Position numbers and translations under genes: made by a program
The notes under the pieces: model-generated
The model's input: the letters and a program-made list of their open reading frames with translations, nothing else
Database searches by the model: none
Told to the model about the DNA's origin: nothing
Assembly (NCBI GenBank): GCA_902478945.1
Contig: CABSMX010000044.1
Coordinates: forward strand, 1-16,282
From: an uncultured Collinsella sp.
GTDB taxonomy: Bacteria > Actinomycetota > Coriobacteriia > Coriobacteriales > Coriobacteriaceae
Reading direction: 5' to 3'
DNA: 16,282 nt
In this document: positions 7,801 through 14,251 of the stretch, in pieces
Position numbering within the stretch: the stretch's first letter is position 1
How the letters are laid out: each line of letters opens with the position of its first letter

Positions 7801-8477
7801 CAGGGGAAGATCTCGATACTGTCCTCGTTGCCGATGGTTTGGCCCGTGGAGCTCACCATGCGGCGGATGCGGTCAATTTCGTCGCCAAAGAACTCGATGC
7901 GCACGGGCGCCTTCTCCTGCGCGGGGAACACCTCGACGGTGTCGCCGTGCACGCGGAACAGACCGGGCGCGTCGGCGGCGCCGGCATTGGTGTAGCCCAT
8001 GCCCACCAGGCGCTGCGGCACCTCGTCAAAAGGAATCTCCTCACCCACCGCAAAAGTGGTGGACTCCCAATAGCGACTCTCGACCGGCGGCACGCAGCGC
8101 AGCAGCGCACGGGCCGAGGCAACCATGATGCAGTTGTCCCCGCGCACGATGCGCCCCAGAGCCTCGCAGCGCTGCGCCACCACGGCATCGTCGGGCGCCT
8201 GCTCGCGCCACGGATAGTCCTTGCGCTCGGGAAAACGGCACACGTGCGCTAGGCCCACGTAGGCGGCAAGGCTGCGCGCGGCGCGATCGGCCGCATCCTC
8301 GCCACTCACAATGTAGACCGTCGGGCGCGGACGGCGCGCAAACTGGGCGGCCGCCATAAGCGTGCGTCCCGACTGCGACACAGCCAGCGTCACATCCTCG
8401 CCGGCATCGAGCCCGGCCTCGACGGTCTGCAGTGCCTCGGCAGTGTAGAGCTGCGCGGCTATACGGTGAATGAGCAT
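4845..8477 (-). CDS. mfd: Transcription-repair coupling factor Mfd
   Basis: 1210 residues, normal for Mfd. The ATG at 8475-8477 has GGAGG 6 nt upstream, so the 30 extra open codons before it are not used. In order: a degenerate UvrB-like N-terminal module (about 1-340); the RNA-polymerase interaction domain starting with PGDYVVHATHGIALF at about 530; the helicase motor with Walker A GDVGFGKTE at about 681, DEEQRFG at about 780, TLSATPIPRTMQM, TTIVESGIDNATANT and QLYQLKGRVGRS; then the C-terminal TRCF domain with LPADYFLSEEYLPAVDQRVL. A short Gly-rich linker and an acidic end (SDDD) close the protein. Mfd is cytoplasmic, pushes stalled RNA polymerase off DNA lesions and recruits UvrA. It follows nth on the same strand, but a terminator separates them. 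Nothing is missing from the motif set. Confidence 0.98.
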   Translation of the reverse strand: MLIHRIAAQLYTAEALQTVEAGLDAGEDVTLAVSQSGRTLMAAAQFARRPRPTVYIVSGEDAADRAARSLAAYVGLAHVCRFPERKDYPWREQAPDDAVVAQRCEALGRIVRGDNCIMVASARALLRCVPPVESRYWESTTFAVGEEIPFDEVPQRLVGMGYTNAGAADAPGLFRVHGDTVEVFPAQEKAPVRIEFFGDEIDRIRRMVSSTGQTIGNEDSIEIFPCRELALTDDAVHNMHVALYRASQDDSKLAALLEMVDARIVTPELDRFLPVMYGQTVSPLAHVSGKALVVLSEPRSLFDDCLRAYEDIEARAGEAGIDRLDGLYVRAQQLDFGAQQRLNYVSLIRAGGAVTAELKIEQPAIAGSDNRFMTRIQEVVGKRYACVFAIPDRGARESMELTFGDEGITFEESLTAAPENAGVIGDHVRVAAADSADRAARQEAHASIRERKVDALNARSLEAGAAQAAAGAAVPTISRGRVTFVDAALPQGVVVPDANLAVFSIADLNARMDANRARSRRKVDITQITFPFKPGDYVVHATHGIALFSEIARQEVGGKERDYFLLEYADGDKLYVPLEQVDRITRYVGPDGDKPRLTRLNTADWTRATNKARKNAKKLAFDLVDLYTRRSSITGIACPPDTPEQIEMEESFPYDETRDQLEAIADIKADMEAPKPMDRLLCGDVGFGKTEVALRAAFKCVDSGRQVMVLCPTTILAQQHYETFFERFAPFGLEVEVLSRFRTPAQQKRALKAFAEGTIDVLIGTHRLLSADVNPKNLGLVIIDEEQRFGVQHKEQLKNLREQIDVLTLSATPIPRTMQMATSGVRDMSLITTPPTGRRPVIVHVGEYDPDVVSAAIRLEVGRGGQVYYVSNRVKTIDDAVARVHEAAPEARVGVAHGKMSSREVEDVMIEFATKKIDVLIATTIVESGIDNATANTLIIEDSQRLGLAQLYQLKGRVGRSATQAYAYFMFPGELPLTEEATARLTALSEFQDLGSGMRIAMRDLEIRGAGSLMGAEQHGNLSSVGFDLFTQMLGQAVAEARGDDDAGVEAASVGINLPADYFLSEEYLPAVDQRVLVYRKLAAAEDLESIDEVQEETEVAHGELPLAGLNLFNRARIRIRGERLGLESVTLSGGRITFLGVDVPKKVAFELKTRYGAVNFPKSRKLSVPYKAGAGAGSGLGRGLDANDGTGPVAAALMLLQQLGASDDD

Positions 8478-8502
8478 GCTGTTCCTCCGGCATTGCAACG
8501 CC

Positions 8503-8530
8503 AAAAGCCCGCCGAGGCAAGCTCGGCGGG
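8503..8530 (-). terminator. Intrinsic terminator between nth and mfd
   Basis: CCCGCCGAG (8508-8516) and CTCGGCGGG (8522-8530) form a perfect 9-bp stem with a 5-nt loop; on the minus strand CTTTTGG follows. It sits about 70 bp after the nth stop and only 16 bp before the mfd ribosome site, so mfd must start within or upstream of the hairpin or depend on readthrough. Confidence 0.75.
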
Positions 8531-8567
8531 TATGCGGCGGATTTCGTTGCCTGTCATGGTAACGCAT
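8531..8567 (-). promoter_or_regulatory. Possible mfd promoter overlapping the nth terminator region
   Basis: On the minus strand ATGACA, a 17-bp spacer and CATACC lie just upstream of the terminator hairpin. The -35 matches consensus at 5 of 6 positions and the -10 at only 3 of 6. If used, the mfd leader would begin with the hairpin. Weak evidence. Confidence 0.25.
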
Positions 8568-8597
8568 GAGGTGGGCACGCCAGCGCGCGCCGAACAG

Positions 8598-9263
8598 CTA
8601 CCCCAAAACGCGCACGCTGGGGCAAAGGTCTGCCAGCGGGCACTCGTCGCACTTAGGTTTGCGGGCGTCGCAGATCTCGCGGCCAAAGGTGATCCACTGG
8701 TGGTTGACCGACTCCCAATACTCGTGCGGCAAAATCTTGAGCAGATCTTGCTCGGTCTTGAGCGGCTCCTTGGCATGCGTCTTGGGGCTCAGCATCAGGC
8801 GGTGCGCGATGCGGTTGACGTGCGTATCGACCGCGATGCCCTCGACAATGCCAAACCCCACGTTGAGCACGATGTTCGCCGTTTTGCGGCCAACACCCGG
8901 CAGCTTGACGAGCTCCTTCATGTCGGCCGGCACCTCGCCACCGTAATCGGCAACGATCATCTGCGCGGCCTCCACGGCGTGCTTGGCCTTGCTCTTATAA
9001 AAGCCGAGCGACTTAATGGTATCGGCCACATCGGCCACGCTCGCCCCCGCCATGGCCTCGGGCGTGGGCCACTGGGAAAACAGCTTCGGCGTCACTTTGT
9101 TGACCTGCGCGTCGGTCGTCTGCGCCGAGAGCAGTACCGCGATGAGCAGCCTAAAGGGATTCTCGTGATCCAAAAAACACTCAACCGGGCCATAGCGACG
9201 GTTGAGGCGCTCGCACACCTCAACGGCGCGCTTGCGTTTGGCGGCATTGGTCTCGCGTGGCAT
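8598..9263 (-). CDS. nth: Endonuclease III (DNA glycosylase/AP lyase)
   Basis: 221 residues from the ATG at 9261-9263, chosen because GAGGAG lies 5-6 nt upstream; an in-frame ATG 8 codons earlier has no better site. The HhH-GPD fold is complete: LLSAQTTDAQVN at 44-55, helix-hairpin-helix LPGVGRKTAN with catalytic Lys127, Asp146 in VDTHVNR, and the [4Fe-4S] loop Cys198-x6-Cys205-x2-Cys208-x5-Cys214. Nth excises oxidised pyrimidines and cleaves the abasic site in base excision repair, in the cytoplasm. It is 63 bp downstream of the ABC exporter with no clear terminator between them, so it may share that transcript; a terminator follows it. The second, unusual HhH glycosylase in this window lacks the cluster that is intact here. 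Confidence 0.97.
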   Translation of the reverse strand: MPRETNAAKRKRAVEVCERLNRRYGPVECFLDHENPFRLLIAVLLSAQTTDAQVNKVTPKLFSQWPTPEAMAGASVADVADTIKSLGFYKSKAKHAVEAAQMIVADYGGEVPADMKELVKLPGVGRKTANIVLNVGFGIVEGIAVDTHVNRIAHRLMLSPKTHAKEPLKTEQDLLKILPHEYWESVNHQWITFGREICDARKPKCDECPLADLCPSVRVLG

Positions 9264-9326
9264 AACGACTCCTCGGCTCAGCGGCATAACAAACCTATGG
9301 GCACGATTGTCCCACGTATGGGGTCT

Positions 9327-11129
9327 TTACGCCTCCAAAAATGCGCCGGTCTGGCGGCCCCACAGGCTTGCGTACTCGCCGCCCGCCTCGACAAGCTGCG
9401 CATGCGTACCGTCCTCGACAATCTCGCCGTCCGACAGCACCACGATGCGGTCGAGCGCCGCCACGGTGGACAGGCGATGCGCCACCACAATGGAGGTGCG
9501 GCCGCGCATCAGATTCTCGAGTGCCTCCTGCACCAACGCCTCGGACTCGCTGTCGAGGGCCGAGGTCGCCTCGTCGAGCACCAGAATCGGCGCGTCGGTC
9601 AGGATGGCACGGGCGATGGCCACGCGCTGGCGTTGGCCGCCCGAAAGCTTAACGCCGCGCTCGCCCACCATGGTGTCAAAGCCACGGGGCAGGCGGTCGA
9701 TAAACTCCAGGGCATTTGCCAGACGCGCGGCCTCGCGGATCTGCTCGTCGGTGGCGTCGGGGCGGCCGTAGGCGATATTCTCGCGAATGGAACGATGGAA
9801 CAGCAGCGCCTCCTGCGGTACGTAGGCAACCTGGCGGCGCAGGCTCTGCTGCGTGCAGCGCGAGACGTCTTGGCCGTCCACGAGCACGCGGCCGCCCTGT
9901 ACGTCGTCCAGGCGCAGCAACAGTTTGGTGAGCGTCGTCTTGCCCGAGCCCGATTTGCCCACCAGGCCCACGCTCTGGCCCGCCGCCACATGGAGCGTCA
10001 GGTCGTCGAACACGTTCTCGCCCGCCGCGGCGTCACGGTATGCAAAGCTCAGGTGCTCAAAATCAATCGCACCTTCGGTCACTTTAAGCTCGGGAGCGTT
10101 CTCGTCGTCTGCCACCAGACGCGGCTCGTCCAGCACGCGCGTCATCTCGGCCGCATCGCCCAGCGCGCGGTTGATGCGCTGCATCATGGAGCTTACGTAG
10201 TTCAGACGCATGGTGAGGTTGTACGTATAGGTAAAGATCATGACGAGCGCGCCGGCCGAAATGCCAAACCACGCGTTGCCACCCGCGACGAACACACTCA
10301 CCACGGCCATGGTGATGACGATAAGGCCCGAGGTCGTAAAGTTGCGCTGCATCATGGCGTGCATCGAAACCGTTTCGGCGTCGCGCGCGGCGCAGTCGGC
10401 GGCATCGAACAGGTCGCGCTCAAAGTCCTCGCGCCCACAGGTCTTGACGGCCAGGATATTCGTGACCGCGTCGGACAGCACGCCCGACAGCTTGTTCTGC
10501 GCGGCGGACGTCGCGGCCGAAAGCGGCATGATGCGCTTGTACATAAGCCAGACAAACGCAATGTAGACGACCATGATGCCCACCAGGATCACGGTAAACG
10601 TCGGCACCACCGGAGCGAGCGCCGCCACCGTGCAGACAACCGAGGTGATAGTGGGAATGAGCGAATACACCGTCACGTCCACCAGCCCCGTATAGCCGCT
10701 CATAAAACGGCTCGTCTGGCTCACAAGCGATCCGCCAAAACGGCTGGTATGGAATGTCATGGATTGATTGGAGAGCGTGTCAAAGCACAGGCGCGCCAAG
10801 TGATAGTTGCCCGCAATCTCGAGCTTGTAGACGGTGTAGTCCTGCAGCTTGGAGAGGATTTGGCCTACCAGGTTAACGAGCACGAGCGCCAGAATGTAAG
10901 GGCCAAAGACCTCAAACACCTGGTCGCCCGCCACGGGGCCGGCCTGGACGCGGTCGACGATAAGGGCCATCACGTAGGTGTTGGCAAACGTAAGCAAAAA
11001 GATATAGCCCGCCGACGAGAATACCGAGAGAAAGACGATCAACGGCTGTGTGCGCGTGACGTCCCAAAAACGCTGCAGCGTGCGGCGCACGGTGGAGCGT
11101 TTGAGCGGACTGGTGCTTCTCTGAGACAT
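9327..11129 (-). CDS. ABC exporter, fused permease and ATP-binding half-transporter
   Basis: 600 residues from the ATG at 11127-11129, which has AAAGGA about 6 nt upstream; 12 further open codons upstream lack a ribosome site. The N-terminal half (about 35-310) has a type IV exporter membrane domain with about six helices, beginning LIVFLSVFSSAGYIFLLTFA near residue 25 after a Lys/Arg-rich start. The ATPase domain has Walker A VGKSGSGKTT at about 388, a Q-loop in AYVPQEALLF, signature LSGGQRQR at about 494, Walker B ILVLDEATSALD at about 513, and the H-loop VVAHRLST at about 548. These half-transporters (MsbA/LmrA-like) act as dimers and export lipids, drugs or peptides. No peptidase domain or partner half-transporter is adjacent, so a homodimer is likely; the substrate is unknown. 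Confidence 0.93.
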   Translation of the reverse strand: MSQRSTSPLKRSTVRRTLQRFWDVTRTQPLIVFLSVFSSAGYIFLLTFANTYVMALIVDRVQAGPVAGDQVFEVFGPYILALVLVNLVGQILSKLQDYTVYKLEIAGNYHLARLCFDTLSNQSMTFHTSRFGGSLVSQTSRFMSGYTGLVDVTVYSLIPTITSVVCTVAALAPVVPTFTVILVGIMVVYIAFVWLMYKRIMPLSAATSAAQNKLSGVLSDAVTNILAVKTCGREDFERDLFDAADCAARDAETVSMHAMMQRNFTTSGLIVITMAVVSVFVAGGNAWFGISAGALVMIFTYTYNLTMRLNYVSSMMQRINRALGDAAEMTRVLDEPRLVADDENAPELKVTEGAIDFEHLSFAYRDAAAGENVFDDLTLHVAAGQSVGLVGKSGSGKTTLTKLLLRLDDVQGGRVLVDGQDVSRCTQQSLRRQVAYVPQEALLFHRSIRENIAYGRPDATDEQIREAARLANALEFIDRLPRGFDTMVGERGVKLSGGQRQRVAIARAILTDAPILVLDEATSALDSESEALVQEALENLMRGRTSIVVAHRLSTVAALDRIVVLSDGEIVEDGTHAQLVEAGGEYASLWGRQTGAFLEA

Positions 11130-11203
11130 GGTCTTCCTTTCGCGTCTGATAGGGCAAAACGCCATTGTTGCACATTGAAGCGCACTTCAGGCAAGCACGA
11201 TGC

Positions 11204-11235
11204 GAAAAGCGCCCGCGCCGTGCTTGCGCGGGCGC
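11204..11235 (-). terminator. Intrinsic terminator of rmuC
   Basis: GCGCCCGCGC (11209-11218) and GCGCGGGCGC (11226-11235) form a perfect 10-bp stem with a 7-nt loop; TTTTCGC follows on the minus strand. It begins 18 bp after the rmuC stop codon. Confidence 0.85.
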
Positions 11236-11252
11236 CCCGCCGTCAGATGCAG

Positions 11253-12608
11253 CTAGTCCTCGTCTTTTTGGTCTGCGAGCAGCTCCGCGGACGTGAGCCC
11301 CAAGATCTCGTCAGCCTCCTTGGCATCTTCCAGGGCGTCGATGTCCTTGAGCTTGCGCTCCATAACGTTGGTGCGCGTGGTGATGATGCCCTCGACCGTT
11401 TTACCCGCGGTCTCGATCTGCTGCTGGGCGCGGCGCAGCGCCGCCTGATAGCGCGGCAGCTCGGCTTTGACAGCAGAGAGCACACGCAGCACGTCATCGG
11501 TGCGTTTTTGCAGTCTAAACGTCTGGTAGCTCATCTGCAGACTGTTGAGGATGGCCGCCATGGTGCTAGGGCCGGCAACGTTGACGTGATAGTCGCGGCC
11601 CAGGGTTTCGATAAGCCCGGGGCGGCTGACGACCTCGGCGTACAGCCCCTCAAACGGAACGAACATGATGCCAAAATTGGTGGTCGCGGGCACGCTCAGG
11701 TACTTTTCGCAGATGTCCTTGGCCTCGCGCTTCACCATGGCGTCGAGCGTCTTACGCGCGGTGGCCACCGCCTCGGCATCACCCGACTCTTGCGCGTCGA
11801 TCAGATGCTCGTACGCGTCGCCCGGGAATTTGGAGTCAATCGGCAGCAGCACGGGATCGCCCTCGTCTACCGGCAGCTTGACGGCAAACTCAACGCGCTC
11901 CGAGGCGCCAGGCTTGGTGGCGATGTTTTCCAGATACTGGTCGGGCGTAAGGATGTCCGCCAGGATTGCACCCAACTGCACCTCGCCCAAAATGCCACGC
12001 GCCTTGACGTTGCCCAGCACGCGCTTGAGGTCGCCCACGCCGGTGGCAATGGACTGCATATCGCCCAAACCCTTGTACACAGCCTCGAGCTGGTCGCTCA
12101 CCTGCTTAAACGATGCAGACAGGCGGTCGTTGAGCGTACGGGAGAGTTTCTCGTCCACCGTCGCGCGCATCTGATCGAGCTGCACGTTGTTGTCCTTGCG
12201 GATGGCGCCCAGCTGGGCATCGACCGTCTCGCGCACTTTGTCCAGGCGGTGTTCGATGCCCTCGCGGTTGGCGCCGAGCTGTTGGGCCGTCTCGCGGCGC
12301 AGGTCATCCATACGGTCGCCAGCCTGCGAGAACTCACGCGCGATGGTCAGGTAACGCTGCTGCTCTACGGCCGCATCGGTCGCCTGCTGCTGCGCGATGG
12401 CATTTGCCGTGCGGCGGGTTTCTGCCAACGCGACGTTGAGGGTGTCGAGCGCGTTGTTGGCCTGCTCGAGCGCAGCCAGCATCTCTGCCCCGCTATCGCC
12501 GCGCTCCTGCAGCTCGGCACGAAGGCCCTTAAGCTGCAGGGCACAAGCCACAGCAACCCCCACCGCCACCAAGGCGATCACAACAAGCGCAATATCAATA
12601 GCAGACAT
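11253..12608 (-). CDS. rmuC: RmuC-family DNA recombination/repair protein
   Basis: 451 residues from the ATG at 12606-12608, with GGAG a short 3 nt upstream; earlier ATG and TTG codons at 12638 and 12641 lack a better site. One N-terminal membrane segment (about 2-24, IDIALVVIALVAVGVAVACA) is followed by a long Gln/Glu/Arg/Ala-rich coiled coil (about 25-165), and then the RmuC domain, with VKARGILGEVQLGAIL, VLLPIDSKFPGDAYEHLIDA and FVPFEGLYAEVVSRPGL. The C-terminus returns to coiled coil and ends acidic. RmuC is linked to limiting inversions at repeats and to replication-fork processing; a restriction-like nuclease fold has been proposed. Anchoring at the membrane is predicted. It is a single-gene unit, flanked by a terminator downstream and the small membrane protein gene 123 bp upstream. 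Confidence 0.93.
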   Translation of the reverse strand: MSAIDIALVVIALVAVGVAVACALQLKGLRAELQERGDSGAEMLAALEQANNALDTLNVALAETRRTANAIAQQQATDAAVEQQRYLTIAREFSQAGDRMDDLRRETAQQLGANREGIEHRLDKVRETVDAQLGAIRKDNNVQLDQMRATVDEKLSRTLNDRLSASFKQVSDQLEAVYKGLGDMQSIATGVGDLKRVLGNVKARGILGEVQLGAILADILTPDQYLENIATKPGASERVEFAVKLPVDEGDPVLLPIDSKFPGDAYEHLIDAQESGDAEAVATARKTLDAMVKREAKDICEKYLSVPATTNFGIMFVPFEGLYAEVVSRPGLIETLGRDYHVNVAGPSTMAAILNSLQMSYQTFRLQKRTDDVLRVLSAVKAELPRYQAALRRAQQQIETAGKTVEGIITTRTNVMERKLKDIDALEDAKEADEILGLTSAELLADQKDED

Positions 12609-12731
12609 AGACTCCGCCCAACAAACCCAATCGACCATCAATCAAAACCGCGATCAATCTTACCCCGCCACACGCACCGGGCGTCACATGGCAATCGGAC
12701 AAATGGATTTTGGGCCACAGGTACTAAAACG

Positions 12732-13154
12732 CTAACTCTCCCAGCCGGCGCGGATGATTGTTACGACATCGCTTAGGCGCTGGCCGAGAGCTGCCAAGTG
12801 CTCAAGCACCTCGCTGGGCGAGGCGCCGTTGAGAATGCACGTGAGGGCATATGAGGCCAAGAAGATTGCCGCGAGCCCCAACGGAATCAGCACGATCATC
12901 GCCAGCGTACGCAGGCGCTGGGCCCAGCGACGGCGACGCGCACGACGCTTGTCGAACGCAAGCTCCTGCGCATATGAATCTTGCTGTACGGAATAGGCTC
13001 CTGGGTCCACCTCATCCGCAGACGATACCGCGGGCGCGGCGTTTTGCACAGGAGGCTGGACGGCCGCCCCTTGCATTTGCATCTCCATAAGCCGTTGCTG
13101 CTGGCGCAACATGCGCTCGGCTTGTTGCCGCGGGGTATCAAGAAACAGATCCAT
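12732..13154 (-). CDS. Small single-pass membrane protein, function unknown
   Basis: 140 residues from the ATG at 13152-13154, with a strong GAGGAGG 5 nt upstream. The frame is open 95 codons further upstream, but those codons cover the promoter region and look non-coding. Residues 7-28 are Gln/Arg/Met-rich and probably helical (QQAERMLRQQQRLMEMQMQ). Residues 29-65 are Pro/Ala/Ser-rich and likely disordered. A highly basic block (KRRARRRR at 69-76) directly precedes one membrane helix at about 83-106, which predicts the N-terminus in the cytoplasm. About 30 residues lie outside. No family was recognised. It sits between rmuC (123 bp away) and a 443-bp gene-free region; no terminator was found between it and rmuC. 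Confidence 0.7.
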   Translation of the reverse strand: MDLFLDTPRQQAERMLRQQQRLMEMQMQGAAVQPPVQNAAPAVSSADEVDPGAYSVQQDSYAQELAFDKRRARRRRWAQRLRTLAMIVLIPLGLAAIFLASYALTCILNGASPSEVLEHLAALGQRLSDVVTIIRAGWES

Positions 13155-13232
13155 GTTGGCCTCCTCAATCGGAGCATTCGACGCTTGCGCCCAGCATCCC
13201 GCACCGCCAAGGCCACGGCAACGCAATCCGTA

Positions 13233-13261
13233 GCAATAGCTGCAAAGTTTCTTGTTGACAA
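13233..13261 (-). promoter_or_regulatory. Probable promoter of the small membrane protein gene
   Basis: On the minus strand TTGTCA (13256-13261, 5 of 6 consensus), a 17-bp spacer and TATTGC (13233-13238, 3 of 6). It lies about 80 bp upstream of the ATG and downstream of the rubrerythrin terminator, the right place for an independent promoter. Confidence 0.4.
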
Positions 13262-13270
13262 AAGCTGTCG

Positions 13271-13313
13271 AAAAGCTCAACAACCCCCCTACCAGCACTT
13301 TCTTTGAGCTTTT
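13271..13313. repeat. 10-bp inverted repeat upstream of the small membrane protein promoter
   Basis: AAAAGCTCAA (13271-13280) and its exact complement TTGAGCTTTT (13304-13313) flank a 23-nt spacer that includes CCCCCC. The right arm continues into more Ts on the plus strand, so it could be a bidirectional terminator or an operator just above the -35 at 13256-13261. Confidence 0.5.
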
Positions 13314-13407
13314 TTCGCCAGCAATCTTTTGCCCTTCCACCCTTGTGCCAACCGACCAAAACCTAACCAAAAGCTTGACGGAAATTGTGAAGACAGGGAC
13401 CCCACAC

Positions 13408-13437
13408 AAAAACGTGCCGCCCCAAAAGGGGCGGCAC
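13408..13437 (-). terminator. Intrinsic terminator, probably ending the rubrerythrin transcript
   Basis: GTGCCGCCCC (13414-13423) and GGGGCGGCAC (13428-13437) form a perfect 10-bp stem with a 4-nt loop; GTTTTTGTG follows on the minus strand. It lies 160 bp beyond the rubrerythrin stop, so the message would carry the long palindrome in its 3' untranslated region. Confidence 0.8.
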
Positions 13438-13486
13438 ACAAACTTCTTATCAGCTTTTCAGTAACGAGCACGCGACAACCCAACGC

Positions 13487-13576
13487 CGGAGCGCAGGGCG
13501 GGGAAATACCTTTGCCTCGCGCGACCCTGCGGAGCCGTGAGCGAGAGGGAAAGGTATTTCCCCGCCCTGCGCTCCG
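13487..13576. repeat. 90-bp element with perfect 27-bp terminal palindrome
   Basis: The 26-nt arm 13488-13513 (begins GGAGCGCAGGGCG, ends AAATACCTTT) is exactly complementary to 13550-13575; C13487 and G13576 add a 27th pair. The 36-nt loop contains a further CTCGC (13516-13520) / GCGAG (13541-13545) pairing. It starts 21 bp after the rubrerythrin stop codon and has no T-run after it on either strand. Shape and position suggest a REP-like or miniature element, or a 3' stabiliser. Confidence 0.85.
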
Positions 13577-13597
13577 CAGTCCACGTTCGTATCGGCG

Positions 13598-14137
13598 CTA
13601 GTAGTTCACCACCTGCTCCTCAAAGTACGCCTTCGGGTGGTTGCACACCGGGCATACCTCGGGCGCCTCGGCACCAACATGCAGGTGCCCGCAGTTCAGG
13701 CACTTCCACACCTTTACGCCCTCGCGCTCAAACACCTCGCCCGATTCAATGCGCTCGACGAGCTTGTTGTAGCGCTCCTCGTGAGCCTTCTCCACGGCGC
13801 CGACACCACGGAACTTTGCGGCAATCTCGGCAAAGCCCTCCTCCTCGGCGGTCTTGGCAAACTCGTCATACATCGTGGTCCACTCGTAGTTCTCGCCCGC
13901 GGCGGCGTCGCGCAGGTTGTCCAGAGTGCCCGGAACGGCGCCGTCGTGCAGATACTTAAACCACAGCTTGGCATGCTCGGACTCGTTGCCCGCCGTCTCG
14001 GCAAAGATATTCGAGATCTGAACGTAGCCGTCCTTTTTGGCCTTGGATGCATAGTAGCGATACTTGGTGTGTGCCTGGGACTCACCGGCAAAAGCGGTCT
14101 CGAGGTTCTTCTTGGTCTGAGAGTTCTCAAAATCCAT
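13598..14137 (-). CDS. rbr: Rubrerythrin
   Basis: 179 residues from the ATG at 14135-14137, with AAGGGA about 9 nt upstream; seven more open codons upstream are unlikely to be used. The N-terminal four-helix ferritin-like domain has the diiron motifs AGESQAH (Glu19), NESEH (Glu52, His55), AEEEGF (98-102) and EKAHEERY (Glu116, His119). The C-terminal rubredoxin domain has Cys146-x2-Cys149 and Cys162-x2-Cys165. Rubrerythrin reduces hydrogen peroxide in the cytoplasm of anaerobes, taking electrons through the rubredoxin iron. The gene is in the same direction as the Rrf2/MutY-like pair upstream, 114 bp away, and appears to be a separate unit. Its 3' end is followed by the long palindrome and then a terminator. 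Confidence 0.96.
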   Translation of the reverse strand: MDFENSQTKKNLETAFAGESQAHTKYRYYASKAKKDGYVQISNIFAETAGNESEHAKLWFKYLHDGAVPGTLDNLRDAAAGENYEWTTMYDEFAKTAEEEGFAEIAAKFRGVGAVEKAHEERYNKLVERIESGEVFEREGVKVWKCLNCGHLHVGAEAPEVCPVCNHPKAYFEEQVVNY

Positions 14138-14251
14138 AGGTGTACTTCCCTTCAACACGTGCCGCCCATAGGCTTTGAGCGGCCTTGTCTTTAGGATGCC
14201 CTCATGCCGAGAATCTAAACCTTACAATCCTGTTCTTCAGATTTGAGCGAG

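Larger units (their letters stand above)
13155..13597. other. 443-bp gene-free region between the small membrane protein and rubrerythrin
   Basis: Contains, from left to right: the ribosome site and probable promoter of the small membrane protein gene (13233-13261), a 10-bp inverted repeat (13271-13313), a strong minus-strand terminator (13408-13437) and a 27-bp perfect palindrome (13487-13576). Open frames here have no ribosome sites and codon use unlike the neighbours; I see no gene. Confidence 0.7.

Noticed and set aside
6849..8252. A 467-codon plus-strand frame opposite mfd
   Set aside because: Shadow of the conserved mfd sequence; no ribosome site or recognisable domain.
11176..11189. 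14-bp TGAAG-CGCA-CTTCA palindrome upstream of the ABC exporter
   Set aside because: Short single occurrence without a clear promoter to relate it to; could be chance.
8466..12776. A 1436-codon open frame on the plus strand opposite nth, the ABC exporter and rmuC
   Set aside because: It is an antisense shadow: the genes beneath avoid TTA, CTA and TCA codons, which keeps the opposite frame open. The genes on the minus strand have clear motifs and ribosome sites; the shadow has none.
13155..13439. A 95-residue N-terminal extension of the small membrane protein, including a hydrophobic start
   Set aside because: It would cover the predicted promoter, an inverted repeat and terminator DNA; GAGGAGG lies exactly before the internal ATG at 13154.
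13414..13576. Closely spaced inverted repeats considered as a CRISPR array
   Set aside because: Only one copy of each repeat, no regular spacers and no cas genes nearby.
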